From Pseudomonadota bacterium (GTDB taxonomy: Bacteria; Pseudomonadota; Alphaproteobacteria; Rhizobiales; Beijerinckiaceae), in assembly GCA_023452965.1 (NCBI GenBank), contig JAEXUU010000775.1:1-5169 (forward strand): a stretch of DNA of 5,169 nucleotides, read 5' to 3'. Shown here piece after piece: positions 1 through 5,123 of this stretch. The number at the start of each line of letters is the position of its first letter. Within the stretch, counting starts at the first letter, position 1. The position numbers and the translations under genes were made by a program. Under the pieces are notes generated by a model, which did no database searches, was not told where the DNA came from, and was given only the letters and a program-made list of their open reading frames with translations.

Positions 1-17
1 ATCGCAGTCATGGCCAT
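1..17 (-). CDS. nuoB: Probable start of NADH-quinone oxidoreductase subunit B (NuoB), cut by the window edge
   Basis: Only five codons are visible, reading M-A-M-T-A on the minus strand, so the protein cannot be recognised from its sequence. The call rests on position: the reading frame begins 73 bases after the nuoA stop on the same strand, and nuoB follows nuoA in most bacterial complex I operons. A good ribosome binding site (GGAAGG, 26-31) lies 8 bases upstream of the ATG at 15-17, which favours this start over the second in-frame ATG at 9-11. NuoB is the peripheral-arm subunit that carries cluster N2 and passes electrons to quinone; none of its cysteines fall in the visible part. The frame is open to the edge of the window. 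Confidence 0.55.
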
Positions 18-25
18 TAGTTCGA

Positions 26-31
26 CCTTCC
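26..31 (-). promoter_or_regulatory. Ribosome binding site of the putative nuoB
   Basis: The minus strand reads GGAAGG, 8 bases before the ATG at 15-17. This close Shine-Dalgarno match is the main sequence evidence that a gene starts at the window edge. Confidence 0.55.
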
Positions 32-90
32 GGGTTTCGACGAATCCAACAATGCCGACGGCACGGAGGCAGGCTCACGCGACACTTTGA

Positions 91-471
91 TCAATCCCAC
101 TCGAGGGCGCCCTTGCGCCACTCATAGATGAATCCGACGGTCAGCACGCCGAGGAAGAGCATCATCGACCAGAAGCCGAACCAGCCGAGCCCGCCGAAGG
201 CGACCGCCCAGGGGAAGAGGAAGGCGACCTCGAGGTCGAAGATGATGAAAAGAATGGCGACGAGATAGAAGCGCACGTCGAACTTCATGCGCGCATCGTC
301 GAAGGCGTTGAAGCCGCACTCATAGGCCGAGAGCTTCTCGGCATCCGGCTTGGAATAGGCGACGGCGAAGGGCGCGATCAGCAGCGCGAGGCCGATCACC
401 AGCGAGAGGCCGACGAAGATGGCCAGCGGCAGGTAGTCGGTCAGCAGGGACTGCACAGGAAGAGCTTGCAT
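91..471 (-). CDS. nuoA: NADH-quinone oxidoreductase subunit A (NuoA, complex I)
   Basis: This is a small membrane subunit of the proton-pumping NADH:ubiquinone oxidoreductase, located in the inner membrane next to the quinone site. From the ATG at 471 it is 126 residues, close to the usual family length of about 120. Three hydrophobic segments are visible (about 12-36, 66-90 and 96-116). The family hallmarks are present: YECG at 50-53 and the block [12 protein letters not shown] at 64-75 followed by [11 protein letters not shown] at 78-88. D79 and E81 correspond to the conserved acidic residues studied in E. coli NuoA. An in-frame ATG at 507 would add 12 residues ([12 protein letters not shown]), but the family normally begins shortly before the first membrane helix, and a GGGGTG element lies just upstream of 471, so I prefer 471. 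It is the first gene of the nuo operon here, with the probable nuoB following. Identification is firm; only the start is open. Confidence 0.96.
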   Translation of the reverse strand: MQALPVQSLLTDYLPLAIFVGLSLVIGLALLIAPFAVAYSKPDAEKLSAYECGFNAFDDARMKFDVRFYLVAILFIIFDLEVAFLFPWAVAFGGLGWFGFWSMMLFLGVLTVGFIYEWRKGALEWD

Positions 472-524
472 GTGACACCCCGCAAAGCCGGTGCGCCGGC
501 TGCGCACCCCAATCTCGCCAGTCG

Positions 525-551
525 ATTAGCCCCTGCTTTAGAATCACGCAA
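525..551 (-). promoter_or_regulatory. Candidate promoter of the nuo operon
   Basis: On the minus strand, TTGCGT (546-551) and GCTAAT (525-530) are separated by 15 bases, or by 16 if the -35 is read as CTTGCG in the alphaproteobacterial register. Predicted transcription would start near 518 and give a leader of about 47 bases before nuoA. The -10 is a 4 of 6 match, so the call is tentative. A GAATC methylation-type site (541-545) falls in the spacer. Confidence 0.35.
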
Positions 552-702
552 GGGTTTGCCGCGTCGCACAAAGCGGGCAGCGCCATGCCCGCGCCGCATG
601 CACCAGCGTCATGGCGGCAGGAGCGCTAAATCCACGCGGTTCGACCGGATTCTCGGCTGCTGTCGGCGCAAACGCAAGCAGGCGGTTGTCGTGCTGCGCT
701 CG

Positions 703-763
703 ATCGTGGCAGATCGGCCCTAACGTCAGCGTTCAGGAGATTCTCCACGATTCGCGAGGCGAA
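703..763. repeat. Cluster of short inverted repeats upstream of the M15 peptidase gene
   Basis: Four perfect short inverted repeats crowd into 61 bases. ATCGTGG (703-709) pairs with CCACGAT (745-751). Between these arms lies AACG/CGTT (722-725 and 730-733, 4-base loop). GGAGATTCTCC (736-746) is a palindrome around a central T that overlaps the outer right arm. TTCGC/GCGAA (751-755 and 759-763, 3-base loop) follows. They could be operator or leader structure, but each arm is short enough to arise by chance. Confidence 0.3.
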
Positions 764-865
764 CGGTCCGAAGGCAACGCAAGAGGCGGTTTTTCCAGCG
801 ATGATCACGCCATTTGCGCAAGCTGAAGCCGCCGCGACATCGGCCCCGGACGTGCTGGAATCGGC

Positions 866-1495
866 ATGTCGCGGCTGAGTGGCGGCGCGAGCGCGCCGGC
901 CCTCTGCCTGCTCCTCTCGCTGCTGACCTCGGCGGCACCGGCGCTCGCGCAGACCGTCCGCATGCAATTGCCGCCGGAGCGCCCGTTCGACCTCGACCTG
1001 AAGCCGGGCCCGGCCGAGCCGGCGATCGTAGTCCCGGCCCAGCCGACGCCGGCCGAAGCACCGACGCCAGCCTCGGCCGTGCCGGGCCCTACCCTGGCGC
1101 AGCCCGACGATGACGAAGGGCCCGAATGGCCACAGCGCACGCCGGGCCAGGCCGAGGAGGAACCGGCCTTCGATCCCGAGGAAAAGCCGGACCGCCCGGG
1201 CATCTCGACCGATCCCGGGACGTCGATCGTCTGCCTGCCGCCGGTGCTGAAGAAGATTCTCGGCAAGATCGCCGACAAGTACGGCGCGGTGAAGGTCACC
1301 TCGACCTGGCGGCCGCCCTGGCGCGCCCGGCGCGGCTCCTTCCACAAGCGCTGCGAAGCCATGGATTTCCGCGTGCCGGGGGTCAGGCCGCGTGCCGTGC
1401 TCGAATTCGCCAGGAGCCTGCCGGAAGTCGGCGGCAACAAAGTCTATTGGAACGGGTTGATTCACATCGACACGGGCCCGCGGCGCCCTTGGTGA
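866..1495 (+). CDS. Secreted D-Ala-D-Ala carboxypeptidase-like zinc metallohydrolase (peptidase M15 family)
   Basis: The product is a 209-residue exported protein of the M15/YcbK-like type, whose relatives cleave peptide bonds in peptidoglycan stem peptides. Residues 1-28 form a signal peptide: a hydrophobic stretch around 11-20 and an ALA cleavage motif before Q29. Residues about 44-112 are a low-complexity linker rich in proline, alanine and acidic residues. The catalytic domain spans about 118-209. It shows STWRP (146-150), SFHKRCEAMDF (158-168) and LIHIDTGPRRPW (198-209). H160, D167 (the HxxxxxxD spacing of M15 enzymes) and H200 are the expected zinc ligands, and D202 is conserved in this subgroup; all are intact. 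C123 and C163 could form a disulfide after export. The start is the first ATG after an in-frame stop at 824-826; GGA about 6 bases upstream is a modest ribosome binding site. The exact bond cleaved is not known from sequence, and a structural role cannot be excluded. Confidence 0.85.
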   Translation: MSRLSGGASAPALCLLLSLLTSAAPALAQTVRMQLPPERPFDLDLKPGPAEPAIVVPAQPTPAEAPTPASAVPGPTLAQPDDDEGPEWPQRTPGQAEEEPAFDPEEKPDRPGISTDPGTSIVCLPPVLKKILGKIADKYGAVKVTSTWRPPWRARRGSFHKRCEAMDFRVPGVRPRAVLEFARSLPEVGGNKVYWNGLIHIDTGPRRPW

Positions 1496-1582
1496 GCATC
1501 GCCACGATCCGGCCCGCAGCGCACTAGCACGCGCCGCGCGGCATGCTACAGCTTGAGAATCGCCGATTGGGGACTGGAAGGC
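1496..1582 (+). other. Short gap between the M15 peptidase gene and the sensor kinase
   Basis: These 87 bases hold a perfect 10-base GC palindrome (GCCGCGCGGC, 1533-1542) that is not followed by a T-tract, so it is not a clear terminator. A GAATC site lies at 1557-1561. I see no good -35/-10 pair, so the kinase may be read through from the M15 gene or have a promoter I cannot recognise. Confidence 0.5.
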
Positions 1583-4300
1583 ATGACGGCATCGGCGAAG
1601 CCCAGCGGCATTCCGGCCCGGCTGGTGATCCTGTCTCTGGTCGCCGTGCTCGTTCTGCCCGGCATGGTGTTCGCCGGCCTCCTGCTGCAACGCTTCGCCC
1701 AGTCGGAAAACGAACGCTACCGGCAGGAAGCCCGCGAGGTCGCCAGCACCGCCGCCTCGATCCTCGATCGTTATCTGGGCGGCTGGCAGACTACCCTGCA
1801 GACGCTCGCGACATCGGAGAACCTGCGCAGCCGCAATTTCGAAGCGTTCTATCGCCAGGCGACGCTGGTCAAGCACTTCGTCGGGGCGGAGATCGGACTG
1901 CGCCGCCTCGATGGCGAGCAGATCGTCAACACGCGCTTCCCCTACGGCTCGCAACTGCCGAACTACAAGTTCGACGTCGACAGCGAGGCGATCGCCACGC
2001 GCAAGCCGGTCGTCTCGAACGTCTTCATCGGGGCGATGACCGGCGAGCCTCTCGTCACGATGATCATCCCGCTGGAGTTCGACGGCAGGCCGGAATTCCT
2101 GCTGCATATCAGCGCCAATACGCAGCGGCTGAACGATGTGCTGAGGCCTGTGGTTCCGGCGAACTGGGTCGTCGCGGTCGGTGATCGTCGCGGTCAGTAC
2201 GTCACCCGCTCGGAGGATCACGAGGCCTTCAGCGGCAAGCCCGGCGTGCCGGCCTTCCTGGAGAAGGCGGTCGGACCCAGCGGCAATTTCGAGGGCCAGA
2301 GCGCCAAGGGCGAGCAGGTGCTTGTCGGCTATGACCGCTCCGATCTTGCGGATTGGCTCGTCGCCGCCAGCATTCAGCAGAGCGTCATCCGTCAGCCGCT
2401 CAACACCGCCCTGCAATCGCTGATCGCCTTCGGGCTCGCGGCTCTGCTCGTCGCCTCCCAGATCGCGCTCTGGCTTTGGGGACTGATCGGCCGGCCGCTT
2501 GCGATCCTGACCAAGGCCAGCGGCCAGCTCGGCCGGCTGGCGGGGCCAATCGCAGCGCCGACGCGACTGCGCGAGTTCGCGGCGCTGCGAGATGCCCTGT
2601 CGACCGCCTCGGAGCAGATCCGCTCGGACAGCGCAGCCCTTGAGGAGCGCGTCGCTGCGCGCACGCGCGAGCTGGAAGAGACCAATGCGAGGCTCGCGGC
2701 CGAGATCGAACAGCGCTCCCGGATCGAGACCATGCTGGTCCAGGCCCAGAAGATGGAGGCGATCGGCAATCTGACCGGCGGCGTCGCCCACGACTTCAAC
2801 AATCTGCTGCAGGTCGTCGGCGGCAATCTCCAGCTGCTGGCGCGCGAGGTTCCCGGCAACGACAAGGCGCAGGCCCGGATCGAGAAGGCGATGGCAGGGG
2901 TCGCGCGGGGCTCGCATCTCGCCTCCCAGCTGCTCGCCTTCGGCCGCCGCCAGCCGCTGGAACCGAAGGTCGTCAATATCGGGCGCCTGATCCGCGGCAT
3001 GGACGATCTGCTGCGGCGCACGCTGGGCGAAGCCGTCGAGATCGAGACGGTGATCGCCGGCGGCCTCTGGAACACGCTCGTCGACCCCGCCAATCTCGAG
3101 AACGCCATTCTCAACCTCGCGATCAATTCGCGCGACGCCATGGGCGGGAGCGGCCGGCTGACCGTCGAGGCCGGTAACGCTTTTCTCGACGACGCCTATG
3201 CCTCCGCGCATGCCGACGTGACGGCTGGGCAGTACGTCCAGATCGCGGTCAGTGACACCGGCACCGGCATGAGCCGCGAGGTGATCGAGCAGGTGTTCGA
3301 GCCGTTCTTCTCGACCAAGCCCGAGGGCAAGGGCACCGGCCTTGGGCTCTCCATGGTCTATGGCTTCGTCAAGCAGTCGGGCGGGCATGTGAAGGTCTAT
3401 AGCGAGCCCGGCCAGGGCACGACGATGCGGCTCTACCTGCCGCGCTCGACGGAAGCGGAGGACATCCCCGCGGAGGTCGACACCGGCCCCGTCGTCGGCG
3501 GCAACGAGACCGTGCTCGTGGTCGAGGACGACGATGCCGTGCGCGACACCGTGATCGGCCTGCTCGACGGGCTCGGCTACCGCGTGCTGAAGGCCCCCGA
3601 CGCGCAGAGCGCGCTGGTCGTCGTCGAAAGCGGTGTCGCCATCGACCTGCTGTTTACCGATGTGGTGATGCCCGGCTCGCTCAAGAGCGCCGAACTCGCC
3701 CGCAAGGCCAAGGAAAGGCTGCCGCAGCTCAGCGTGCTGTTCACCTCGGGCTACACCGAAAACTCGATCGTGCATGGCGGCCGGCTCGATGCCGGCGTCA
3801 ACCTCTTGTCGAAGCCCTATACGCGCGATGCCCTCGCCCGGAAGATCCGGCAGGTCCTCGCCCGCGACGGAAAGATGCCGAAGCCGGCAACGGAACAGCC
3901 GGAAGATCAGGCCACCCCTGCCCCGCAGCGGACGATCTACACCGTGCTTGTCTGCGAGGACGAGGCGCTGATCCGGCTTGATACGGTCGATCTCCTGCAG
4001 GAACTCGGCCATATCGCCGTCGAGGCCGAGAACGGCATGCAGGCCCTGGAGCTGCTGACCAACGGCACCATCGATATCCTGTTGACAGATATCGGCCTGC
4101 CCGACCTGCGGGGCGACGAGCTGGCCCGGCGCGCACGGCAGATGCGCCCGGAGCAACCGGTCGTCTTCGTCACCGGCCATAGCGAGGTCCCCGGATTCGA
4201 GGACGCCCCGCGCACGGTGATCCTCAAGAAACCCTATGCCTTCGAAGCGCTGGAACGCGCCATCGCCGGGGTGATGGCGAAGGAGACTGCCGAAGGCTGA
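1583..4300 (+). CDS. Membrane-bound hybrid sensor histidine kinase with two C-terminal receiver domains
   Basis: This 905-residue inner-membrane protein senses a signal outside the cytoplasm, autophosphorylates on histidine and passes phosphate to its own receivers. Membrane helices lie at about 11-35 and 276-302 and enclose a sensor of about 240 residues resembling a double Cache (PDC) domain; its ligand is unknown. HAMP-like sequence (303-352) and a charged coiled coil (about 345-390) follow. HisKA carries the H-box AHDFNNLLQ with H403. The HATPase_c domain shows an N-box (NAILNLAINSRDAM, 507-520), G1 DTGTGM (558-563), F-box FEPFFSTK (572-579) and G2 GKGTGLGLS (582-590). Receiver 1 (about 643-760) has E648/D649/D650, phosphoacceptor D693, T721 and K744. 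Receiver 2 (about 787-899) has E792/D793/E794, D836, T864 and K883. All catalytic residues are present. The ATG at 1583 is preceded closely by GGAAGG; a TTG ten codons earlier (1553) is less likely. No DNA-binding output domain or separate partner gene is visible. Confidence 0.93.
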   Translation: MTASAKPSGIPARLVILSLVAVLVLPGMVFAGLLLQRFAQSENERYRQEAREVASTAASILDRYLGGWQTTLQTLATSENLRSRNFEAFYRQATLVKHFVGAEIGLRRLDGEQIVNTRFPYGSQLPNYKFDVDSEAIATRKPVVSNVFIGAMTGEPLVTMIIPLEFDGRPEFLLHISANTQRLNDVLRPVVPANWVVAVGDRRGQYVTRSEDHEAFSGKPGVPAFLEKAVGPSGNFEGQSAKGEQVLVGYDRSDLADWLVAASIQQSVIRQPLNTALQSLIAFGLAALLVASQIALWLWGLIGRPLAILTKASGQLGRLAGPIAAPTRLREFAALRDALSTASEQIRSDSAALEERVAARTRELEETNARLAAEIEQRSRIETMLVQAQKMEAIGNLTGGVAHDFNNLLQVVGGNLQLLAREVPGNDKAQARIEKAMAGVARGSHLASQLLAFGRRQPLEPKVVNIGRLIRGMDDLLRRTLGEAVEIETVIAGGLWNTLVDPANLENAILNLAINSRDAMGGSGRLTVEAGNAFLDDAYASAHADVTAGQYVQIAVSDTGTGMSREVIEQVFEPFFSTKPEGKGTGLGLSMVYGFVKQSGGHVKVYSEPGQGTTMRLYLPRSTEAEDIPAEVDTGPVVGGNETVLVVEDDDAVRDTVIGLLDGLGYRVLKAPDAQSALVVVESGVAIDLLFTDVVMPGSLKSAELARKAKERLPQLSVLFTSGYTENSIVHGGRLDAGVNLLSKPYTRDALARKIRQVLARDGKMPKPATEQPEDQATPAPQRTIYTVLVCEDEALIRLDTVDLLQELGHIAVEAENGMQALELLTNGTIDILLTDIGLPDLRGDELARRARQMRPEQPVVFVTGHSEVPGFEDAPRTVILKKPYAFEALERAIAGVMAKETAEG

Positions 4301-4307
4301 TCTGCTG

Positions 4308-4325
4308 CGCGAAGGCCTTGTCGCG
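4308..4325 (+). terminator. Weak hairpin after the kinase gene
   Basis: CGCGA (4308-4312) and TCGCG (4321-4325) form a 5-base-pair stem around AGGCCTTG, starting 7 bases after the kinase stop. No T-tract follows, so if it ends transcription it is not a classical intrinsic terminator. Chance occurrence is quite possible. Confidence 0.2.
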
Positions 4326-4346
4326 GCACTTGCCCACAAGCTAAGG

Positions 4347-4376
4347 CTTGAAGGCTGGGTGGCGAGGCCTTAAACG
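4347..4376 (+). promoter_or_regulatory. Candidate promoter of tRNA-Val
   Basis: CTTGAA (4347-4352, giving TTGAAG in the standard register) is followed after 17 bases by TAAACG (4371-4376). This would place the start of transcription near 4383, only a few bases before the mature 5' end at 4386, which is unusually short. TAAGGC (4342-4347) and GCCTTA (4367-4372) also form an inverted repeat here. The promoter match is weak. Confidence 0.3.
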
Positions 4377-4385
4377 GCTGCTGCG

Positions 4386-4461
4386 GGGCGGTTAGCTCAG
4401 TTGGTAGAGCATCTCGTTTACACCGAGAGGGTCGGCGGTTCGAGCCCGTCACCGCCCACCA
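4386..4461 (+). tRNA. tRNA-Val, anticodon TAC
   Basis: A complete 76-base cloverleaf can be folded by eye. The acceptor stem is GGGCGGT (4386-4392) with ACCGCCC (4451-4457), followed by discriminator A4458 and an encoded CCA (4459-4461). The D-arm TAGCTCAGTTGGTAGAGC is typical. The anticodon stem TCTCG/CGAGA (4412-4416 and 4424-4428) encloses the loop TTTACAC, with TAC at 4419-4421. The T-arm contains GGTTCGAGCC. The anticodon UAC reads GUA and, with the usual U34 modification, other GUN valine codons. It lies 85 bases after the kinase gene on the same strand. Confidence 0.98.
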
Positions 4462-4825
4462 TGCGCAGTTCCTTCAATTGTCGGCCATTTTCGGGAACGA
4501 GCGCGCCGATGTGACGGCCCCCGGGCTCGCCCGGCCGTGCCCAGGTTCGCGAGGCTGGCGGTGCCGCTGACCTCAACGCGGCGCGCAGCGCCCCTCGCCT
4601 GCGATCGATGGCGGCTTCCGCGAGACGCCGAGCGTGATCGCGGCCTCGGCCTGCCGGGCATGGATTCGCGGCAATGCTCCTTTGACGGATCGGTCTCGCC
4701 GGGCATGCCGTGACGAATCGGACCACGCCCCTCGCAGCCCGCACCGCGCGATGGGCCAAAAGAGCATCGATTGGGTGGATTTTCGTCGCCCGCTGTGGAA
4801 GCGACAATTTCATGGCAGCTCGCGC
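4462..4825. other. Gene-free region between tRNA-Val and the tRNA-Asp promoter
   Basis: I see no supportable gene in these 364 bases. The open frames that cross it are rich in arginine, alanine and proline, lack motifs, and several run into tRNA sequence; they are chance products of high GC. The only local structure I note is a strong GC hairpin at 4514-4538. Two GANTC sites are present (GATTC in the stretch near 4664 and GAATC near 4715). No mobile-element ends, integrase remnant or repeats are evident. Confidence 0.7.
4514..4538 (+). terminator. GC-rich hairpin 53 bases after tRNA-Val, possible transcription stop
   Basis: CCGGG (4521-4525) pairs with CCCGG (4530-4534) around the loop CTCG, and the stem continues as ACGG (4514-4517) with CCGT (4535-4538) across a bulge of three C. 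The result is 9 base pairs, nearly all G-C. No T-tract follows, so a role in ending the tRNA-Val transcript is only a suggestion. Confidence 0.3.
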
Positions 4826-4852
4826 TTGACACTCAGCGCCCGGCACCATAAT
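4826..4852 (+). promoter_or_regulatory. Promoter of the tRNA-Asp genes
   Basis: TTGACA (4826-4831) is a perfect -35 consensus; in the alphaproteobacterial register it reads CTTGAC (4825-4830). CATAAT (4847-4852) matches the -10 at 5 of 6 positions. The spacing is 15 bases from TTGACA or 16 from CTTGAC, slightly short but workable. Transcription would begin near 4859, about 30 bases before the first tRNA-Asp. This is the best promoter in the window, as expected for a stable-RNA gene. No comparable element precedes the second copy, suggesting that both are transcribed from here. Confidence 0.65.
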
Positions 4853-4861
4853 CCCAACCTC

Positions 4862-4882
4862 GCTGAGGCCAAGGCCTTCAGC
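4862..4882 (+). repeat. Leader hairpin before the first tRNA-Asp
   Basis: GCTGA (4862-4866) pairs with TCAGC (4878-4882) and GGCC (4867-4870) with GGCC (4873-4876), leaving a bulged T at 4877. This gives up to 9 base pairs, with the innermost pair probably open to make a 4-base loop. It ends one base before the palindrome that runs into the tRNA. The predicted transcript would start almost exactly at this hairpin. A related hairpin with a changed 3' arm sits at the same place before the second tRNA-Asp. Confidence 0.5.
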
Positions 4883-4896
4883 CGCCCGCGCGGGCG
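4883..4896. repeat. 14-base palindrome spanning the 5' end of the first tRNA-Asp
   Basis: CGCCCGC (4883-4889) is immediately followed by GCGGGCG (4890-4896), the 5' acceptor strand of the tRNA, forming a perfect palindrome. The leader half is identical to the 3' acceptor strand at 4956-4962. As RNA, CGCCC/GGGCG around GCGC could fold and compete with the acceptor stem. Confidence 0.6.
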
Positions 4897-4966
4897 TAGC
4901 TCAGTTGGTTAGAGTGCCGGCCTGTCACGCCGGAGGTCGCGGGTTCGAGCCCCGTCGCCCGCGCCA
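4890..4966 (+). tRNA. tRNA-Asp, anticodon GTC (copy 1)
   Basis: A complete 77-base cloverleaf is present. The acceptor stem is GCGGGCG (4890-4896) with CGCCCGC (4956-4962), discriminator G4963 and an encoded CCA (4964-4966). The D-arm contains AGCTCAGTTGGTTAGAG. The anticodon stem CCGGC/GCCGG (4917-4921 and 4929-4933) encloses CTGTCAC with anticodon GTC at 4924-4926; G34 is normally modified to queuosine in tRNA-Asp. The T-arm contains GGGTTCGAGCCCC. It is identical over its full length to the copy at 5047-5123 and lies about 30 bases downstream of a good promoter. Confidence 0.98.
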
Positions 4967-4980
4967 TGTTTCCCCTTCAT

Positions 4981-5001
4981 CTTCAGCTATCTGTAGCGAA
5001 G
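4981..5001 (+). terminator. Hairpin between the two tRNA-Asp genes, weak terminator candidate
   Basis: CTTC (4981-4984) and GCTA (4986-4989) pair with TAGC (4994-4997) and GAAG (4998-5001) around the loop TCTG, with one bulged A at 4985. The only T-run nearby is CTTTTG at 5009-5014, eight bases further on. It could be a leaky stop or a processing stem between the tRNAs rather than a true terminator. Confidence 0.25.
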
Positions 5002-5019
5002 ACTGAGGCTTTTGCATTA

Positions 5020-5039
5020 GCTGAGGCCAGCGCCTCGGC
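5020..5039 (+). repeat. Leader hairpin before the second tRNA-Asp
   Basis: GCTGAGGC (5020-5027) pairs with GCCTCGGC (5032-5039) around the loop CAGC, giving 8 base pairs with one T-G wobble (5022 with 5037). The 5' arm is the same as in the leader of copy 1, while the 3' arm differs yet still pairs. It is followed directly by the 14-base palindrome at 5040-5053. Confidence 0.5.
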
Positions 5040-5053
5040 CGCCCGCGCGGGCG
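5040..5053. repeat. 14-base palindrome spanning the 5' end of the second tRNA-Asp
   Basis: The leader CGCCCGC (5040-5046) abuts the acceptor strand GCGGGCG (5047-5053), exactly as in copy 1. The leader heptamer again equals the 3' acceptor strand of the tRNA it precedes. Confidence 0.6.
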
Positions 5054-5123
5054 TAGCTCAGTTGGTTAGAGTGCCGGCCTGTCACGCCGGAGGTCGCGGG
5101 TTCGAGCCCCGTCGCCCGCGCCA
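5047..5123 (+). tRNA. tRNA-Asp, anticodon GTC (copy 2)
   Basis: This copy is identical over all 77 bases to the tRNA-Asp at 4890-4966. Anticodon GTC is at 5081-5083, and CCA is encoded at 5121-5123. No convincing -35/-10 pair lies in the 80-base spacer between the copies, so it is probably made from the same transcript as copy 1. The sequence after it (5124-5169) is CT-rich and shows no gene, hairpin or T-tract before the window ends. Confidence 0.98.

Larger units (their letters stand above)
472..865. other. Divergent intergenic region between nuoA and the M15 peptidase gene
   Basis: This 394-base stretch separates two divergently transcribed genes and holds no convincing protein gene. Short open frames at 466-723 and 611-826 have arginine-, serine- and cysteine-rich compositions with no recognisable motif and look like chance frames. 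The region should contain the promoters for both neighbours; I can propose one only for nuo. It contains five GANTC sites (541, 648, 739, 749 and 858) and a group of short inverted repeats at 703-763. I found no tRNA, no clear T-tract terminator and no repeat related to other parts of the window. Confidence 0.75.
4862..5123 (+). repeat. Direct duplication of a leader plus tRNA-Asp unit
   Basis: The units 4862-4966 (105 bases) and 5020-5123 (104 bases) are direct repeats. The tRNA parts are identical. The 28- and 27-base leaders share GCTGAGGCCA at their start and CCGCCCGC at their end, but diverge in the middle with one indel. Sequence before and after the units is unrelated, so similarity stops near the hairpin on one side and at CCA on the other. 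Confidence 0.8.

Noticed and set aside
731..745. GTTC-N7-TCTC resembling the alphaproteobacterial LexA box GTTC-N7-GTTC
   Set aside because: The second half matches only partly, and neither neighbouring gene is a typical SOS gene.
611..826. Possible small protein gene in the divergent intergenic region
   Set aside because: No good ribosome binding site, no hydrophobic segment or motif, and a composition typical of noncoding GC-rich DNA. Conservation could not be checked.
1553..1582. TTG at 1553 as an upstream start for the kinase
   Set aside because: It adds only ten residues before the more usual ATG at 1583, which has a GGAAGG close by and leads directly into the first membrane helix.
626..4339. 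A 1237-codon open frame on the minus strand opposite the M15 and kinase genes
   Set aside because: Its codons are in exact antiparallel register with the plus-strand genes, both of which use the same frame. In this register an antisense stop arises only where the sense strand has TTA, CTA or TCA, codons that are very rare in GC-rich genes. The translation is rich in H, R, D, A and L with no recognisable domain, while the plus strand encodes clear families with intact motifs.
4234..4452. Minus-strand frame containing SNRRPSRCKRDALPTELTAP
   Set aside because: This is the antisense translation of tRNA-Val, a well-known false-gene signature in bacterial annotation.
4784..4793. CGTCGCCCGC, identical to ten bases near the 3' end of tRNA-Asp (4953-4962), considered as an attachment-site remnant
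   Set aside because: Ten bases is too short in such GC-rich DNA, no integrase gene or island content is present, and the match does not extend to the tRNA end.
4418..4849. Minus-strand frame ending GGDGLEPPTLSV
   Set aside because: The ending is again the antisense of tRNA-Val in another frame; the rest has low-complexity arginine- and alanine-rich composition and no motif.
4634..4912. Plus-strand frame running into the first tRNA-Asp
   Set aside because: It spans the tRNA promoter and ends inside the tRNA, has no motif, and has the arginine-rich composition of a chance frame.
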